This document shows, piece after piece, positions 40,401 through 55,400 of a stretch of 64,000 nucleotides of DNA (position 1 is its first letter; every line of letters begins with the position of its first letter). A model generated the notes under the pieces. The model was given only the letters and a program-made list of their open reading frames with translations, did no database searches and was not told the origin of the DNA. This stretch comes from Beaufortia kweichowensis (Eukaryota; Chordata; Actinopteri; Cypriniformes; Gastromyzontidae). The position numbers were made by a program, and so were the translations under genes. The stretch lies in the NCBI GenBank assembly GCA_019155185.1, contig CM032797.1, forward strand, positions 5,628,881 to 5,692,880, given 5' to 3'.

Positions 40401-43400
40401 TTAGTTTCGTATATTTTAGGAGAGGATTCATTAACATTACAATAACGTTCATACTGCTAACTCAATGCAAATGAAGCAAGCGGTGCACTACTACAATGTA
40501 CAAAGTGACGAGAAATAAACCGAAAGCGTCAACTCATTAAAAAAAGAGAAAAATAAACTGCACTGCTCACTCCATGATAAGTGTGAGAAGACACTAGTAC
40601 TTTCTGCTGTTTTGGTGGTGGAGCTCTAGTATACTGTTGCCCCATAGAGACATGCACTACAGAGATACTATACATGCGCCCTATTAAGACACTGAACATA
40701 TAGACACACAGAAGCCATAACACTAGAGTTAAAAACATCTGCTCCTGTCTTTAAGCCCTGCATTAAGGTGCGCATGATGATCTGATTGTGGCCGACTCAT
40801 ATACGTTCATTACGTCCAGCGCACTATATGGTCGCCACAGTCACAACATGATAACGCAGCATCAGGAAAAACACTAACAACAACAACACGAAAGCAATTA
40901 AATAAACAGATAACAAAGGACTATGCTTGCAAATTATCTTGTTGTTAAGACACTACAACAAAGCAACATGCCAAGCAAAAAGGTGAAAGGTCATAGTACC
41001 AGGTCAAAGGTGGCTTCGAGGGGTCGCTTCAGTGATTTGACAGCCGACTGAGTCTTAATTAGCAGGCAGCGAGCACATGATGGCAATGGGCCAATGGGGT
41101 TCAAGCGCATTAACATAAACAGCAAGCAGAGGTGCATCATGGGGGCAGCAGTGCATTTTGGGTAGGTGAGAAAAAAACAAATAAAAACAAATCATTGGAA
41201 TGCAGTATACAGGGGGATATCAGGACTAAAGCATGCAGAATAAAGTCCATTGTGTCTCTTTAAGAAGTACATCAGTTACGGTAACACTATAGTTGACAAT
41301 CAACATTTTTTTCCATTACATCAAAAGGTAATAACATTGTGCAAAAATACTATTTTGATGTGCATTAATACATTTTCATTTTGTATATTGCATAATAATA
41401 TGAATAATAAAAAAGAATAATAATTCTGCTCTCTGCTGGACAGAATAATGAAATGACATATTTGCACATAGTGTAAATAGAAATGACAACTAAGGTACAG
41501 ATATACAGTACAAAAATGGACAAAGTTCATATACCATAAATAATACTGCACCATAATTTGTTTTTAAAATTAAAACATTTTACCCACAACCTCAAATTGC
41601 CCTGTAAGTTCATTTAAAAAATATAATCATATATCGATATATTGATTCAAAAGTGTTATGTTAATTCAATGAAGGATGCATGAGAACAGTATTATATAAC
41701 CGTGTGCGTGTGTGTGAGCGTGTTGTTGCAGATAATGCACTCACCATGGCTGCGGCGGCCGTGGCTTGATTCACCTGGTGCTGGGTCGCTTTGATCTTGG
41801 CCTGCAGGTGAGCGGGAGGGTGGAAGTATTTGCACTTGTCTCTGGAGCAGCGGCCCTTTATGTAATCCATACACACGGTCACTGTGTTATCGCTGGGGTC
41901 GATCATTGTGCTGTCGGCAGGGTGGGCAAACCTGCAGTCCGTCTCCCCGCGAGAGCAGTTACCGCGCTGGTATTCACGACACACCTGACGACACACACAA
42001 ACACGACGTCACCTTCACTACTAGGGCTGCATAATATATGCAAAATTTTTGAAATATTGCAAATGTGAATCAATGGTTTGCAATAGCTGAATGATTTTAA
42101 TACTTGAAAAAGTAAAAAAAGTGAATAGTTATGAAGACAGATCTCAGTTTCGAGAGTAAAGAATGAAACATACATTAAAACATATAAACAACGTGAAACA
42201 TATATGGTTATATAATTTTCTGTTTTTTAGAATATACTTAAACATAACATAAGCTACAAACACAATGCAACATTGTATTGCATATCATGTATTGTGTCAT
42301 TTAGACAGAAAATTGTATATGACATTTTTCTTCAATATCGTGCAGCTATATTTACTACTTTAGGGATGTATAGTGTTAAGTGTTTAAAAGTATAAAAGAT
42401 TTGTATTTTTTATACCTACACAAAAACGCATAATGTTATACATCTATGATGTAATGTTTGTTGAAATCTATAACTCAAATTTAAAATAATAATTTAATAT
42501 GTTCAGAATGGCATGCTAGAATTTTAAATGCAGAATTATTTATTAATATACTTGTTAATTAATTAATTAATAGGATGTAGGGTATTAACCATAAATATGC
42601 TGTAAATAGGTCATACACAGTAGCGCTTTCACAGATGGGAGATGTTTTTCATTTAGCCAGCAGGGGGCAACAGGTACACATTAAAACTCTAATCCTGAAT
42701 GTACAGCATGCTACTCCAGCATACCTATGTGTGTATTTGTGTGTAAAAAAATACACATGATAACATTTCTGCACATTTCTATTTATGTTTAGCAGAAACA
42801 ATTTCTATAGTGTATCAGCTAAGCAGTGTTCTGAGTGTCTCATTATGCATGATGATGTCATGGTTCTCTGATGACCTCATACCTCCAGACGGTCTGTTCT
42901 GAGGAGTTTCTGTGCGGCCGCAGCAGACGCTGCAGCAGCCGCGGCGTTGGCAGCGGAGGGCACGGAGGTGACCGGGCTGCCCGCCATCAGCACAGGTGCG
43001 CTGGGAAGGATCTCAGGCATCAGGCCTGGTGACACCGGGCCCAGGTACGGATTAAACGCAGCCGCGGCGGCTGCTGCAGCAGCTGCACTGGCGTTGGATG
43101 CAAGGCTTGGCGTGACCGAAAACATAGGCTGTAAAACAAACACAGAAAGTTTGAAATTAAACATATATATAAAATGTACTGTATATACTTCAGGAATTAC
43201 TTTTCTCAACAATTTCAGAGCCTTACCATTGGCTGAAGCTGACTTCCAGGCATGATGGCATTGGCTAGCTGCATCTGCTGAGCGAGCATTGCCATGTTCT
43301 TCTGCTGGATCAGATTGTTACGGCCGTTTATCTCCAGCTGTGTCTTCAGGTGAGGAGGAGGGTGCAAGTACTTGCAGTTCTCTCTGGAACAGCGGCCCTG

Positions 43401-46400
43401 AAAAAAAGAAAGAAACATTATTATCTGGTTGAGAAGACTCGTGATCATCAGCACATATCCACCAGTTAGACCAGCATCACATATTACCATAATAAACCAG
43501 CTTGAACCAACAAAACTCAAACAGGTCTTTTTAGCATGGTAGTGTCATATGAAACTGATAATACTGTTGAGTAAATGCACCTGGATGCTATGCTGTATAT
43601 GTAAGTCGACCATTTGTGGGTTGATTTCTACTTAAAGTGTAAACAAAGTGGCTATGTGGTGCTATTAAAACATTTCTCTGTTTATTAAAAACCACAATGG
43701 CATTATTTTTGTGGCAGCCGACCAAGTAGATAGGTGGAGCATATGTTTAAAAATGATTGCATATGATATTTGCAATTCTGTTTGGTGATGGTAGAAGTAC
43801 AGAAAAGACAGATTTAGCATCAGATAAAAATGAACACGCTGTTTCCAGTCCAGATGATGGTATCGAGCGTACAGGAAAGCCCTTTGCTCTAATGCGTCTG
43901 ACTGTGCCCTCGGCAGCTGCTTTCAGACCATGTGGAATCTGGACTGACAGACTGTCACACTATTGATCGCTGGGGTATTGATTCATGAGGCACGTCGGTG
44001 CGGGAGAAATTCCACTGATGAGTTTATGGATCTACAGTAACCCTGCCTGATCCCCGCCTGCCCTCACACACTGAGACGATGAGTGTCTTTATTTGGCCTG
44101 TGATGATGAGAGTATATCAGGACACTGAAGCAGCCAGTCATTAACCTGCTCTCATCTGACGCCTGTTGTCTGTGCGGTGGTCCAGTCTGTCTGTCTGTCC
44201 CTTAAAAATCGGCCCTGGTCTGATTCCAAAGGTTAAAAATATTGTGAATAAATCTGATTTGTTAGGGTCAATTCCTTCTACAGGAATAAGATAATATTTT
44301 AAATAAATGATTTCTTTTTACTAAACTGTTTCGACCAGTATGTCCAATGCAGCACATGCTGGCTGTTTGCAACACATTTGCTTGAACACAAGTGACCAAC
44401 TTGACACTAGGTCTAAATTAAACAAAGCAACACTAATCGCCATAGAGATTACTTCAAACAAACCAACATTAACAAAACTAAACAAACACATTTCCTATGT
44501 CTCCAAGCTTTGGACTTAATTATTGAAATACATTTTATAACTAATAAATCATCTTTAACTTGTTTTAATACATTTAAAATTGAATATATTATTTGTGAAA
44601 TTCCACAATACTCTTTTCAGAATTGTTACTATAAAAATTTTATTCTTCTAAAATCCAATATGTTGAAGTGTTGCTTTTTAAAGTCAAGCTATAAAAAACT
44701 GTATTTCTCAAAATCAGATATTATTGTTCAAATAAAATAAATAAACACATTTCTGCTAATTAAAATAAATAAATATACTACTGAATATTAGCTGATAAAA
44801 TTCCCTGATTTTTACTTGCCAAAAAAACTTTAATAAGTTGAAGAAGTAAAACTCATTAAAAATAAATGAAAACAAAACTAAAATAAAATAAATAAAACCT
44901 AAATAGCAATATTTAAAATAGAATGTTAATAAAAAGCACATTTTAAACCATAATTAATATTAATATATTATAAAATAAAATATTTAAAGTAGAACAATTT
45001 AGGTGAAGAGGAAGCGTTTATTTTGCAGCAAAAAACGTTTGCTTTAGCATTTAGGCTTTCACACACTGACAATGATTATTTACAGTGACAAAACTCTCCG
45101 TCATGATCAATGAAAGCTACCTCAGCGATCAGTTGTAAACATGAAAGAGAATTAAATGAATGCATTTGTGTGCATACTTCACTATACAGGTTGGATACAG
45201 CAAGGTTCAGAAAAACCGCTGACGCTATGTGATGACCTACAGCGAATAAAATGCATTCAGCAGAGGAATAGCAAACACCTGCCGCAAACATGTATAGACT
45301 ATAACATGTAGGTATAATTAATATAGATACATACTTCTAATAAATAAAATACTTCTGTCAGAATCAGCGACTGAATCAGCAGTGCATCCTCTATCTCGTT
45401 TACTCGCCATCGGTTTAATGCGCATGCGCAAGTTAACTTGTACCGCTGCGGAAGCTGTTAAAAGTTGTGGCGCTTATTTAACACGCAAATGGCGACAAAG
45501 ACATTGATATAAAACGCTCATTCACCTACAAACGTTCCGTGAAGCACGTGCCCTAAAGCGATTTAACCTAAAATAAGTCTAGACCCACTTTAAACAAACC
45601 ACCATTTTTTAGCACACCTGTAAGATTTACAATCTGCACCTCTAGATATCCTTCATCAGTGATATACAGGTAATTTCTCTGACTGCATGTTTATTAACAC
45701 AGTCATATTCACTCGTACTCCTTTTTTCTATATTTAATATAAATTATATGTAAGAATGAAGCAGGCTTCCTTCTGTCATGACTCAATTTGTGAATATCTA
45801 TCACATTTAAACTGCCCATATTTAATACAATTCTGGGAGAAGATAATAACATAAACAATTAAAAATAAAAGTTCCTCACAGGCATAAATGATGCCATAAA
45901 AAAATTCTGCCTTTCAGCTTTTCTGTCAAATGTTCTTAAAAGCACAATTTCTTTTTTACTTTCTTTTCTCAAAATTGTTCTTCTATATGGCATCATGAAG
46001 CACCTTTATTTTTAAGAGCGTATATGGCCTGTGGTGTGATGGAGGGTTTGCCCTGGTTAGTGTGTGTTTGGCAGGTATATTCAGAGTAAAACATGTTAGA
46101 TAAACATTGTGAGAGCGGGGTCAAGCCATCTGAGTGCACAGAAAATAGCAGGGGGTCAGGTTCCTCTGAGCGGTTGTCCCTGCCATATCACACACACACA
46201 TACATACATGCCACAGATTTGAGCCCTCTCAAGGTTTATCATCTTCCACTATCATTTGTTGACAGGTGTGATCGGCGATGATGTCACAAGCCAACATGTC
46301 AGCATGCACAGTCTCCATCAAAACTGGGTTCCAAATACAAACTGGACTATAACACACTGAGGTTTTCAGACACAAATAAACCAAGAATTTTTCCCTTGCA

Positions 46401-49400
46401 TGTCCTTTTTAGGCTTGGATTTGACTGAAACTGCATCTGAAGGTCCAGTGTACCGCAATCCAAACAGTCTCTGTGAGGATCTAAACACAATACTCAGTAT
46501 TCTAAGCAACATTTTAAAGAAGTCATATGATGGAAAATGATATATTTTTTGCTCTTGGGAAATAAAACGTTCAATAATATGTTGACATCCTCTTATACTC
46601 AAAGCAGGAAGTGTCAAAGCTGCAAAAAAGCCTTGATCAGATAGTCATCTGTGTAGATACACAGATGAGAAGTCTTCATCTACTTATCTGCAATGGCGCA
46701 AGATTAAAACTTCAGTATGGGTATTATTTACGCTAAAAATAATGCAAGTGCATTGATGTTTAAAACATTTTATGTCTTCAAGGAACAAATTTAGATGTAA
46801 TTGGTATTATAAAATGACCAATATCTATACACAATAAAACATGGCTGGTAGAATGTTCTAGATCTGTGAAATGAGTTTGCTATCCTGTCTATGTAACACA
46901 CACACACATACACAAATGTGTTGGCCAATCAAAGAGCCTTTAGTTGGCATCCTGGGAGCTAAAGTTTCTACCATCTGTTAAGAGCATTAGGTACACTGGC
47001 CTCTTTAAGGAGATGTTGATTTGTGCACAAATATAAATTGAGATCTTCGCTCTTTTTCTGAGCTTCAATGAGCGACCCATACAAGCATATACAAAACTTC
47101 TAAAAATGTACTTTCCCTTAATTAGTTTGTCTTTTAAAATTCCTTTACACAAATTTCTTAATATTCTAATATGTTTATATTTTAATATTTTAATCAAATG
47201 CCACTTTACAATGTGTTTTAATAAATAGTTGTCACATATTTAGACAGTGAATCATTCTTACACATCACCAGACTGGTATTAATAATGTCCCTATATGGAT
47301 TACACTGAATCTAGCGTGTTGTATTTGGTATATGAAGCCAAGACACTTCTTTCAATATGCAAAATACTTTGGTAACACTTTACAATAAGTAATTGTTAAC
47401 ATTAGTTCATGCATTAGATAACCTAACAATGAACAACACTTCTACAGCATTTAAACATCTTCTTTCATGTTTATTTCTGCATTTACTAATAAATTTTTTT
47501 TAAATGAAAAGTTGTATCTGTTACCATATACACAATGACTTAACATTAAGAATTGTATTGACGTTAATTTTGACTATCAATGATTAATAAACGCTGAGAA
47601 ACTATATAGTTTTAATTGTTCGTTCATGTTAGCTAATGCATTTACTAATGTTAACAAATACAACCTTATTGTAAAGTGTTACCAATATTTTACTGTGAAG
47701 CTTTAGGTGCGGCTTAAAACAAATGTTTATCTAAAATGGTTTCACAGCACTAAAATGCACACTTTCCTGTAAAAGCTCATAAAAACTTTAAGATCTGATC
47801 TTGATGTTATAGTTTAAATGTGAGTAATGAAAGCAGATAGTAAATGATGGTGTGTGTTTTAGCGGGTCTGTGCATGCAGAAGGGTGTGTGGGGTTAGAAC
47901 AGTTCATGAAAGGTGTGACGGCCTGCGGGTCCCACTGAGCATGTGCGAGAGAAGCGGCAGGGAAAGAATCAAGGATGAAAGAGAGAAGTGTTTACGGGAG
48001 GTGGGTGATACGGGGTGAGCCGTGTGTTTGGGGTAAAGGAGTCAAATTGCACTCACCCAAGCTAACCCCGCTCGCCCGTTCCTGTAAACCTCTGCAGTGA
48101 AACAGCACAGGGGCGAGGTCACATGGCAGAAACTTGTTAAAACATGCCAAGCGTAATATGCCTTTAAAGACATTCTGTGTGTTGAAACCATTCAGTGGGT
48201 TAAAATGACTCATTTTTAGAGCTGCTTGGTACAAGTGTGACCCAATAATCTCGAGTTATTAGATTCTTTTAACCAAACCGAATAGTAGTTAGGCTATTTT
48301 AATTATAGTTATATAACCTACAAAATGTTAAGCATTTAAAGTAACCGACAGAAATGGTGCCATTGTAATATTTGCATGCTGAATGTCTTGCGTCCAACAT
48401 CTATTTGCATCCTCATTTGTAATTGATCTTGTCTTTCTTGCATATAATAAACCAACAAAAGCTCCTGATAGAGACTGTGGTATGGTTTAGTGTGTAGCTG
48501 ATAGAAAACAAGACACATGCTTGTTGTCATGACGATGGTAATACAACATTTCATTTACATTCTACTGAAGCCTCATATAACAGCTCATCTAAAGCTTGAC
48601 ACTCTTCTGGTGTTTTGCAAATACTACTATTATGCTGGAAATTAAACTGTATTTTCATGCCCAAAACTGTATTTCCATCATTTGTAACGTTGGGTTAAAA
48701 ATAAACGAAAAGCAGTTATTAAGCAAGTACATCAAAAATCAGAAGTGACTTATTACTTTACTGTGATTCACAGTGGCAGAAAAGTAAAAAGAAGTAGACC
48801 AATGTAAAGATTTATAATCTAAAAATGCCCTAATTATGGTTTGTGTAATTGATTGTATTTTATTTATCTTAATGCATAACTTTTTTTTTCTTTTGTTGTT
48901 ATTCTCTCATATAGCTTTCCTGTAGCTTGGTAGAGCTTGGTGCTAGGTAACACCAAGGTTTGATCCCAGGGATTGCACATATTTAAAAAAAAAAAAGTAA
49001 GTATACATGTAAGTATATATGTAAATAATGTAAGTCGCTCTGCATAAAAGCACCTGCCAAATGCATAAATATAAATGTATTTTAGTCTCTCCTCAGCTAT
49101 AATTGAAAAGTATGTCTTAATGCCTTGTTTGTTGTATATCGGAAAGTTTTGGGAATAATATGACAAACCTAAAATTATAGAACTATAATTCAATTTTGTG
49201 TTCAATTGTAAATCTAGTTTTGTCTGGCCTGCTGTGGCCACCTGCCACTGATGGTAATGTGAACCTCTTGGTTTTCTGCTTGTGTTGTTTTTGTTTTTTC
49301 ACAGGGCTAAAAAACTTTCAGCTGCGCATGGCAGGAAATGCATTTGAAACAGGATCCTCGGACGAAGTGAACTACAGACAGCCCGGTCAGTGAAATCAGA

Positions 49401-52400
49401 GAGGCTAAAGGGAAAGTCATGCCTGACCATCACTCTGCCTCCTAACAGCTGAGAGAGAGAGAGACCATATAGCCTCACAAAATGACATGAAACAGCACAT
49501 GTGCCCCTTTCCACAGGCTTAACCTATAGGTTACACCCTCACCCCATCATTACGACAGCAGGTGATCTTTCCGTATACACACAGATTTGTTGATTGTAAC
49601 ATTTTATAAATTCATTTTTCTTAAATCCTTAAACTACAGACATAACGGGTTAATGTCCAAATCGTATCAATGCAGCATTCCAGAAATATTGCAGATAAAA
49701 TCATTTAAATAGATGAAATATTTCCACAATGGTGTGTATCTGTGAGTTTAAGAGATTAGAAGAAGGTCACAAGATTGTCTGTGGTGTCAGCCACTGAAGT
49801 CCCTTTGGAACAGAGTCTCTTTGTACTCATGGTTTACAAATGCATACGTTTTCAAGTGTGTGCGTGCTAAATAGGAATCAGACTATTTTTCCTTCATCAT
49901 CTTTATGCATTATTATTGAAATGAGTCATGCTCTTCAAGCTGCGCTTCTGTCTTTCATCTATTCTTTTAATTATCAGTGCTTTCTAAGGTAAGTATCACT
50001 AATACTTTTGCTTATAATTAGAGTTAATGATTTAAATTTGGCATGAAACTTGAAAGGAACAGCCTTGCATTAGACTTACAGTTTTCAATCCTAAATCCTA
50101 TAAATTTATATCAAAGGACGAATGTCAGAGACATGTCAACACTCTGGCTGAATGGTTCCAACCTTTAACATCTAAACAACCTTTCTGTTTGACAAAAGGT
50201 CCTTAAGACTATAAAATGGTTGAACAAAATGGTTCTTTAAGGAACCTTTGAATGAATGCTTACTTAGGGAACCTTAACAACCACACAGCAACGCTCTGGC
50301 AACCAGTCATAACACCACAACATCAGAAAGTTTGCACAGTAAAGTTCCCCTCACGTTTGCTTTAGTGAAAGTAAAAATGTATTTTTGTGTGTGTGCTAGC
50401 TGTCTGTGTATCAATCCATGTCTAACTGTTTAGCTGTTGGCAGGGAGAGAGCAAGCGAGAGAGAATTAGATAAGAGTCAGAGTTTGGTCAGCTGCCGTGT
50501 TGCTTGTCAGTTTCTCTGCCAAATCTTTTCTCATTAACAGTTGCTTTATTCCTCTAGCTGTACAACTCTCCAGACCCCTGCCAAGGGCTTTGGCTGGACA
50601 AGTTTGTTGTTGTTGTCTCACGCTTGTTGTCAAGGTTTACATACGCATTCCATGCGATCACATACCTGTTTTATCTGGGGTCAAAGAGATGTCTGCCGTA
50701 ATTAATGTCATTCAGAAATGTGCACATACACACACATATGACTTGTTTTGTATGATCGTCTTATCAGAGTAAGATTACGTGGATGTAAGTAACAGGATTA
50801 ACAGCGCTCACATTGGCTTTAGGGCACTTCACCCGAATAACAGGGATGTGAGCTGCCCGGTGTGACACGCGATTAGGATTATAATCCCAGGATTATCCAT
50901 ATGGTCTTCATCGGATTCCCTTTCTCTTTTCACTCAGACCCTCAAAACGTCTGGGTGATTTCTTTTAGGTCCTGTGCATTACTTTTTACTGCGTAAACAT
51001 AAAGCTGAGGAATTATAATTTCTGAATAAAAGCAAAAATAACTTTTTCCTTTCACTCCACTGCTTTGATAATTAAATTCAATGTTTTTTCAACCCTTTTC
51101 CATAAATTCACGTCAGAATGAGCTCGGCTTTGACGGAGGGCTTTGTTGCTAGGATATCATGACCACGACAGACACGAGGTTTGCACAAACAGTCTGTGGA
51201 GGGCCAGTCACATCTGTATCATTCATACACAATCATGTGTGTGTTTGTGTGAAGAAAGAGGTCAGCAAACAACCTCAGACATGTCTGTAATTCTGTGGAT
51301 TTCACATATGATTTAATGGATCACAAATACACACACACACACACACACACATAAGGCAAGTATTAAGTATTTTGGTTCTGTAATTGTTTATATTGAACAA
51401 CAAGTTCATTGTTTTCCATCTCTTATAAATAATGCAGTGCTGTGACCCCTCCCTTATCTGCATGACTGATGCATCTAGATTGATGATGTACTTCCTGTCA
51501 GTCAGAGGGTTGATGACTCAGCTCATGCGGCTCTACAGGAAGTGCAGGGTTCTGTGGAAGCTGAGTCACGCAGCGTTCAAATCTCTCTCGCACAGACACG
51601 CACAGGCCGGGGCCACCGCTACACACACACCCACTGTTTGTTCACGTGTGTGTGTTTCTGAAGTAGGCCAGGGTCAGGGTGTTCCCGATAAGCTGTCTAT
51701 CTGACTCCTTTCAGAGGCCAATTCAGGTTTTAACTACTCCACACTTATAATCAAGTGCACACAATATTTCTAAAGCGGATCGCATTAAAAAAAACTTTAT
51801 TTGTCCATGCGGGATGGGAAATTGTGGTTTATGATACTGTATGTTTTGTTTTGTTATTTTATGTTTTGTTATTAATACAAAAGAGCAAAACCTACACTAC
51901 AAAAAATTATTTGCTGCTTTGAATTTATAAGTGGGTAGTTGACAAATGTCAACTACCCACCTCCTAAATATCATGAAAGATTATAGTTACAAATTGGATG
52001 AGACAGATATATCTTAATTGTTGATGAGTTTTTTTCTATATTTTTTGTATGCCCCACTACAGGACATAGACATTTGTCTTGTCTTGTCAACTTATAGCTT
52101 ATATTTTACACATTGGCCAGTAGTGAGTTGCTATCATTTATAAAGTGAGTTTAAATGAACTATATTTATAAATATTTACAAAAATTATATTTTTAAATAA
52201 ATTTTTACATGTGTAACAAAAAGGTTTAGAATTTTATTCCTCTACAAAAAGTATACCACGGTACTGAATGATTACCATATTCACGTTCTATGCTATTTAC
52301 AGACATTTCAAACAATAACATGGTATTACCGTGTTAAATATAAAGCATTATATTGCCATGACACTAGATACAACAATATCTGTATGATATTAGATGACAT

Positions 52401-55400
52401 ATGGTTGTGTTATTGGTTCTTTACTGACAATATCTTTTCCTAAGTGAGAAATGCATTTATTATTTTAATAATCAAAAAGAAGAAAATAAATGACACCAAC
52501 TTTGCAATATAAATATTAAACTAATAGCTAATAATATGTTCACAAAACATACAATGTATTGTTTTTGTTGCTAATAGTATTTTGGTATTTATTTGTAAGT
52601 AATCGATTTTTTATAACAATATATAAATAATAGATAAGAAGAGCAGGAATGAGATCATTTTGTAATGAAATACTGAAACAGTGTGTCAGTTTTTCTCAGT
52701 CTGCAGGTTGAGTTCACGCTCTGTGTGTCTATGGCGTGATTCAGGAATGAAGACGTCCTCTGTGGATTTACTGTGCGCGTGTTTGTGCTTTCAAACAGTC
52801 ACTTATTCTCTAATGAATGCCCTGTGTGTGTGTTTGTGTACATTCCATGACTGTGCTTCAGCACCAGTAGGGCATTTGATGTCCCGTCTCCATACATGGT
52901 GAGACTGGTTCAATTTCTCACCCTAGTGTTTGCTGAGCGTGTTCAGATGGAACACGTGCTGTATGTTATTGTAATGTTTTTTTTAGCACAACACTAAGCA
53001 TGAGACTATATCTGTGACTCTCTCTCTCTCTTTAGTAGTCTAAAACATTTGTCCTTGATTGAAATAAAGAGTCTGCTATACAATTCTAGTAGATAACAAT
53101 CCAGATAATTTGTTCATAATGAAGGTTTTGACATTTGATCACAGTTGATTACAGGTTTTGTGATATTGTTCAGATCTCTTCTGAACCAGATCAGACAAAA
53201 CTGAGACTGTCATGGTCTTTTTCTCAATAGGCAATCTTAATTTGCTCTCCAGCTACCCTGATTTCTTCTTATCGAAAATCTTACAGGAACAGCTAAGATA
53301 TGAAAGACATTGTTTTCAAGTCATCTAACAGCTGGAACCATAAATGAATGTATCTGGAAAATGGCATTTGAGTACCAGAAATATGAGTAGCTTTGATATT
53401 TAATTGGTGTTTATAAAGGTAAAATGTAAAACTAGACATTGACACTTTTTGACGAATGTAAATAGATCAAGGGGACACACACAACCACACACCGGTCTTC
53501 CTGTGCGCGCTAAGATTTTGGAAACGCTAAGATTTTGGAATGTAAGCTTGGTGTCAAAAATAGCCATATAAAAAAGAAAAGAAAGTGAGTCACTGTAAAT
53601 CTGTTTAACATGAGAGCTGGCTGGTTTTGCTGGGTCGAGGATTGTAAACCAGAACACTGAGATGCTGACGATCAACTGATATAAACATGAGGATACTGGT
53701 ATTTTGATCTGAGACTGCGGACTCCCCAGAAAACTGCAGAGGGAAGATTTTGTCTTAAAACATGTACACAAGTCTTTTAGTTTTGCTGTCCATTTATTCT
53801 GGGGGAGCTGACTGATGTTTTCCACTGGGTCCTAAATTTATCATATTCATGTTACAGTTTCAGCTGTGTATCAGCTAAATAGAAGCAACAGTTTAAAAAT
53901 ATTAATTAACCACTAAAAATGTGTGAGGGCAGAGTACAGTAGACATTTTTTAAAATCACATCAAGTTAATTCATTTGGCGTATTTATTCATGAGAATCCG
54001 TGTAAAAACTGATGCTGCCAAGAATAAGTTCATGAGCAGTAAGACATCTTTGCTAATCGATGTCCAGATGACACTTGTGAAGCTGATGAATAACAATGTA
54101 GAGCTTTATTTAATAGTAAGAAGGAATTATTATCAGCTTCTTGTCTAAAATAACTATAACATAAATTAAAGTCGACAACTGGCCAAGATACTGAATTGAA
54201 TACTGCCTGTGAAAACCCAGATAAAGTTATTTACTGTTTTCACATAAAATCATCCTACATAATATAAAGAACATTCAGTGAAAATATATTCTTAATGTCT
54301 TTAATATTGACTGAGTAATGACATGTCAAAGATTGTAATCATAGTGAAATTAATGACTAAAATCAAACTTTGATGCTCCTAATCTGACATTTAGATTATA
54401 AAACTTTAGTCTGGATTTCACAGGCAGGGTCACAAATGTCAAAAGATTTAGTCTTCCACCCCGACTATTAAAAACAAACTCTGGATCTGTTTTTAGCATC
54501 TCTACACTTAGAATTATCATTCTTCAGATGTTTTCATACTAAGCCTACATCATCTGTGTTTCTTTTCTTTGGATGAGTATCAGTTTTTAACAAGAGCGGG
54601 GCGGGTTCATGCTTGACGGATAAAGCTAGGAAAAGGTCTTGGCAGCCGAACAGGATCAGGTTTACCGTCCATTGAGTCAACTCACGCACAGGACTTCTGT
54701 ATTGGCCATACCATTTCCCTATGAAACACAGAAGGGCTTCAAAAACAGTTATCCTCGGATCATTCTTAACCCTGGGAAAATGTAAATCTGGGTTATCTAC
54801 CACAATTTACCAATGAACATTTTTTAAACTCTGGATTTGCATTTTGCATATTAATTTAGTCAAAAAACAAAAACAACTTATATTTGTTTAATAATAAATT
54901 TAACCGGGGGCTGACAGCAGGGCCATTCTTAACCCTGGGTTATTTTGTTTTATGGTTTAATAAATAATAAATAGATAACCAAAATACAATATTGTCCATG
55001 ACACAAACACGCATTCAACTGTTTTGTTTGGCAACAAGTATAGATCCAAAAGTAGCCAAAGCAGAATCAACCGTTGGCGACTGCAGTCAACCGCTTTGCA
55101 TAATATGCAAATATACACCACAAACAATATGGAAAGGATGAAAATTCTTTGTAGTTGTGTCACGGTTGTGTGGCTGTATATGCATGTGTGTTTCAGAAGC
55201 CCGGTCATGTGATACCTGTTCTAATAATATCAGCTGAAAGAAGGCCATCGTCTGCCTTGAATCATTAAGCTGTGGGCTGCTCTTATAATGCAGTGACATA
55301 CATATAGGGCAATTCCATGCAATGGTCAACCTTACCATAAAAACATTTTATTAAGTTTTTATCATAGGTTTTCATCATACTGATAGCTCAGATGTCAATA

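Noticed and set aside
42947..43255. Frames on the + strand over mbnl1 exons (also 41766-42068 and 61472-61717)
   Set aside because: Antisense shadows of GC-rich coding exons; the - strand is supported by zinc-finger motifs and splice sites.
53400..53825. 141-codon frame on the - strand in mbnl1 intron 1
   Set aside because: No recognisable domain, no splice context and an ordinary composition for the intron.
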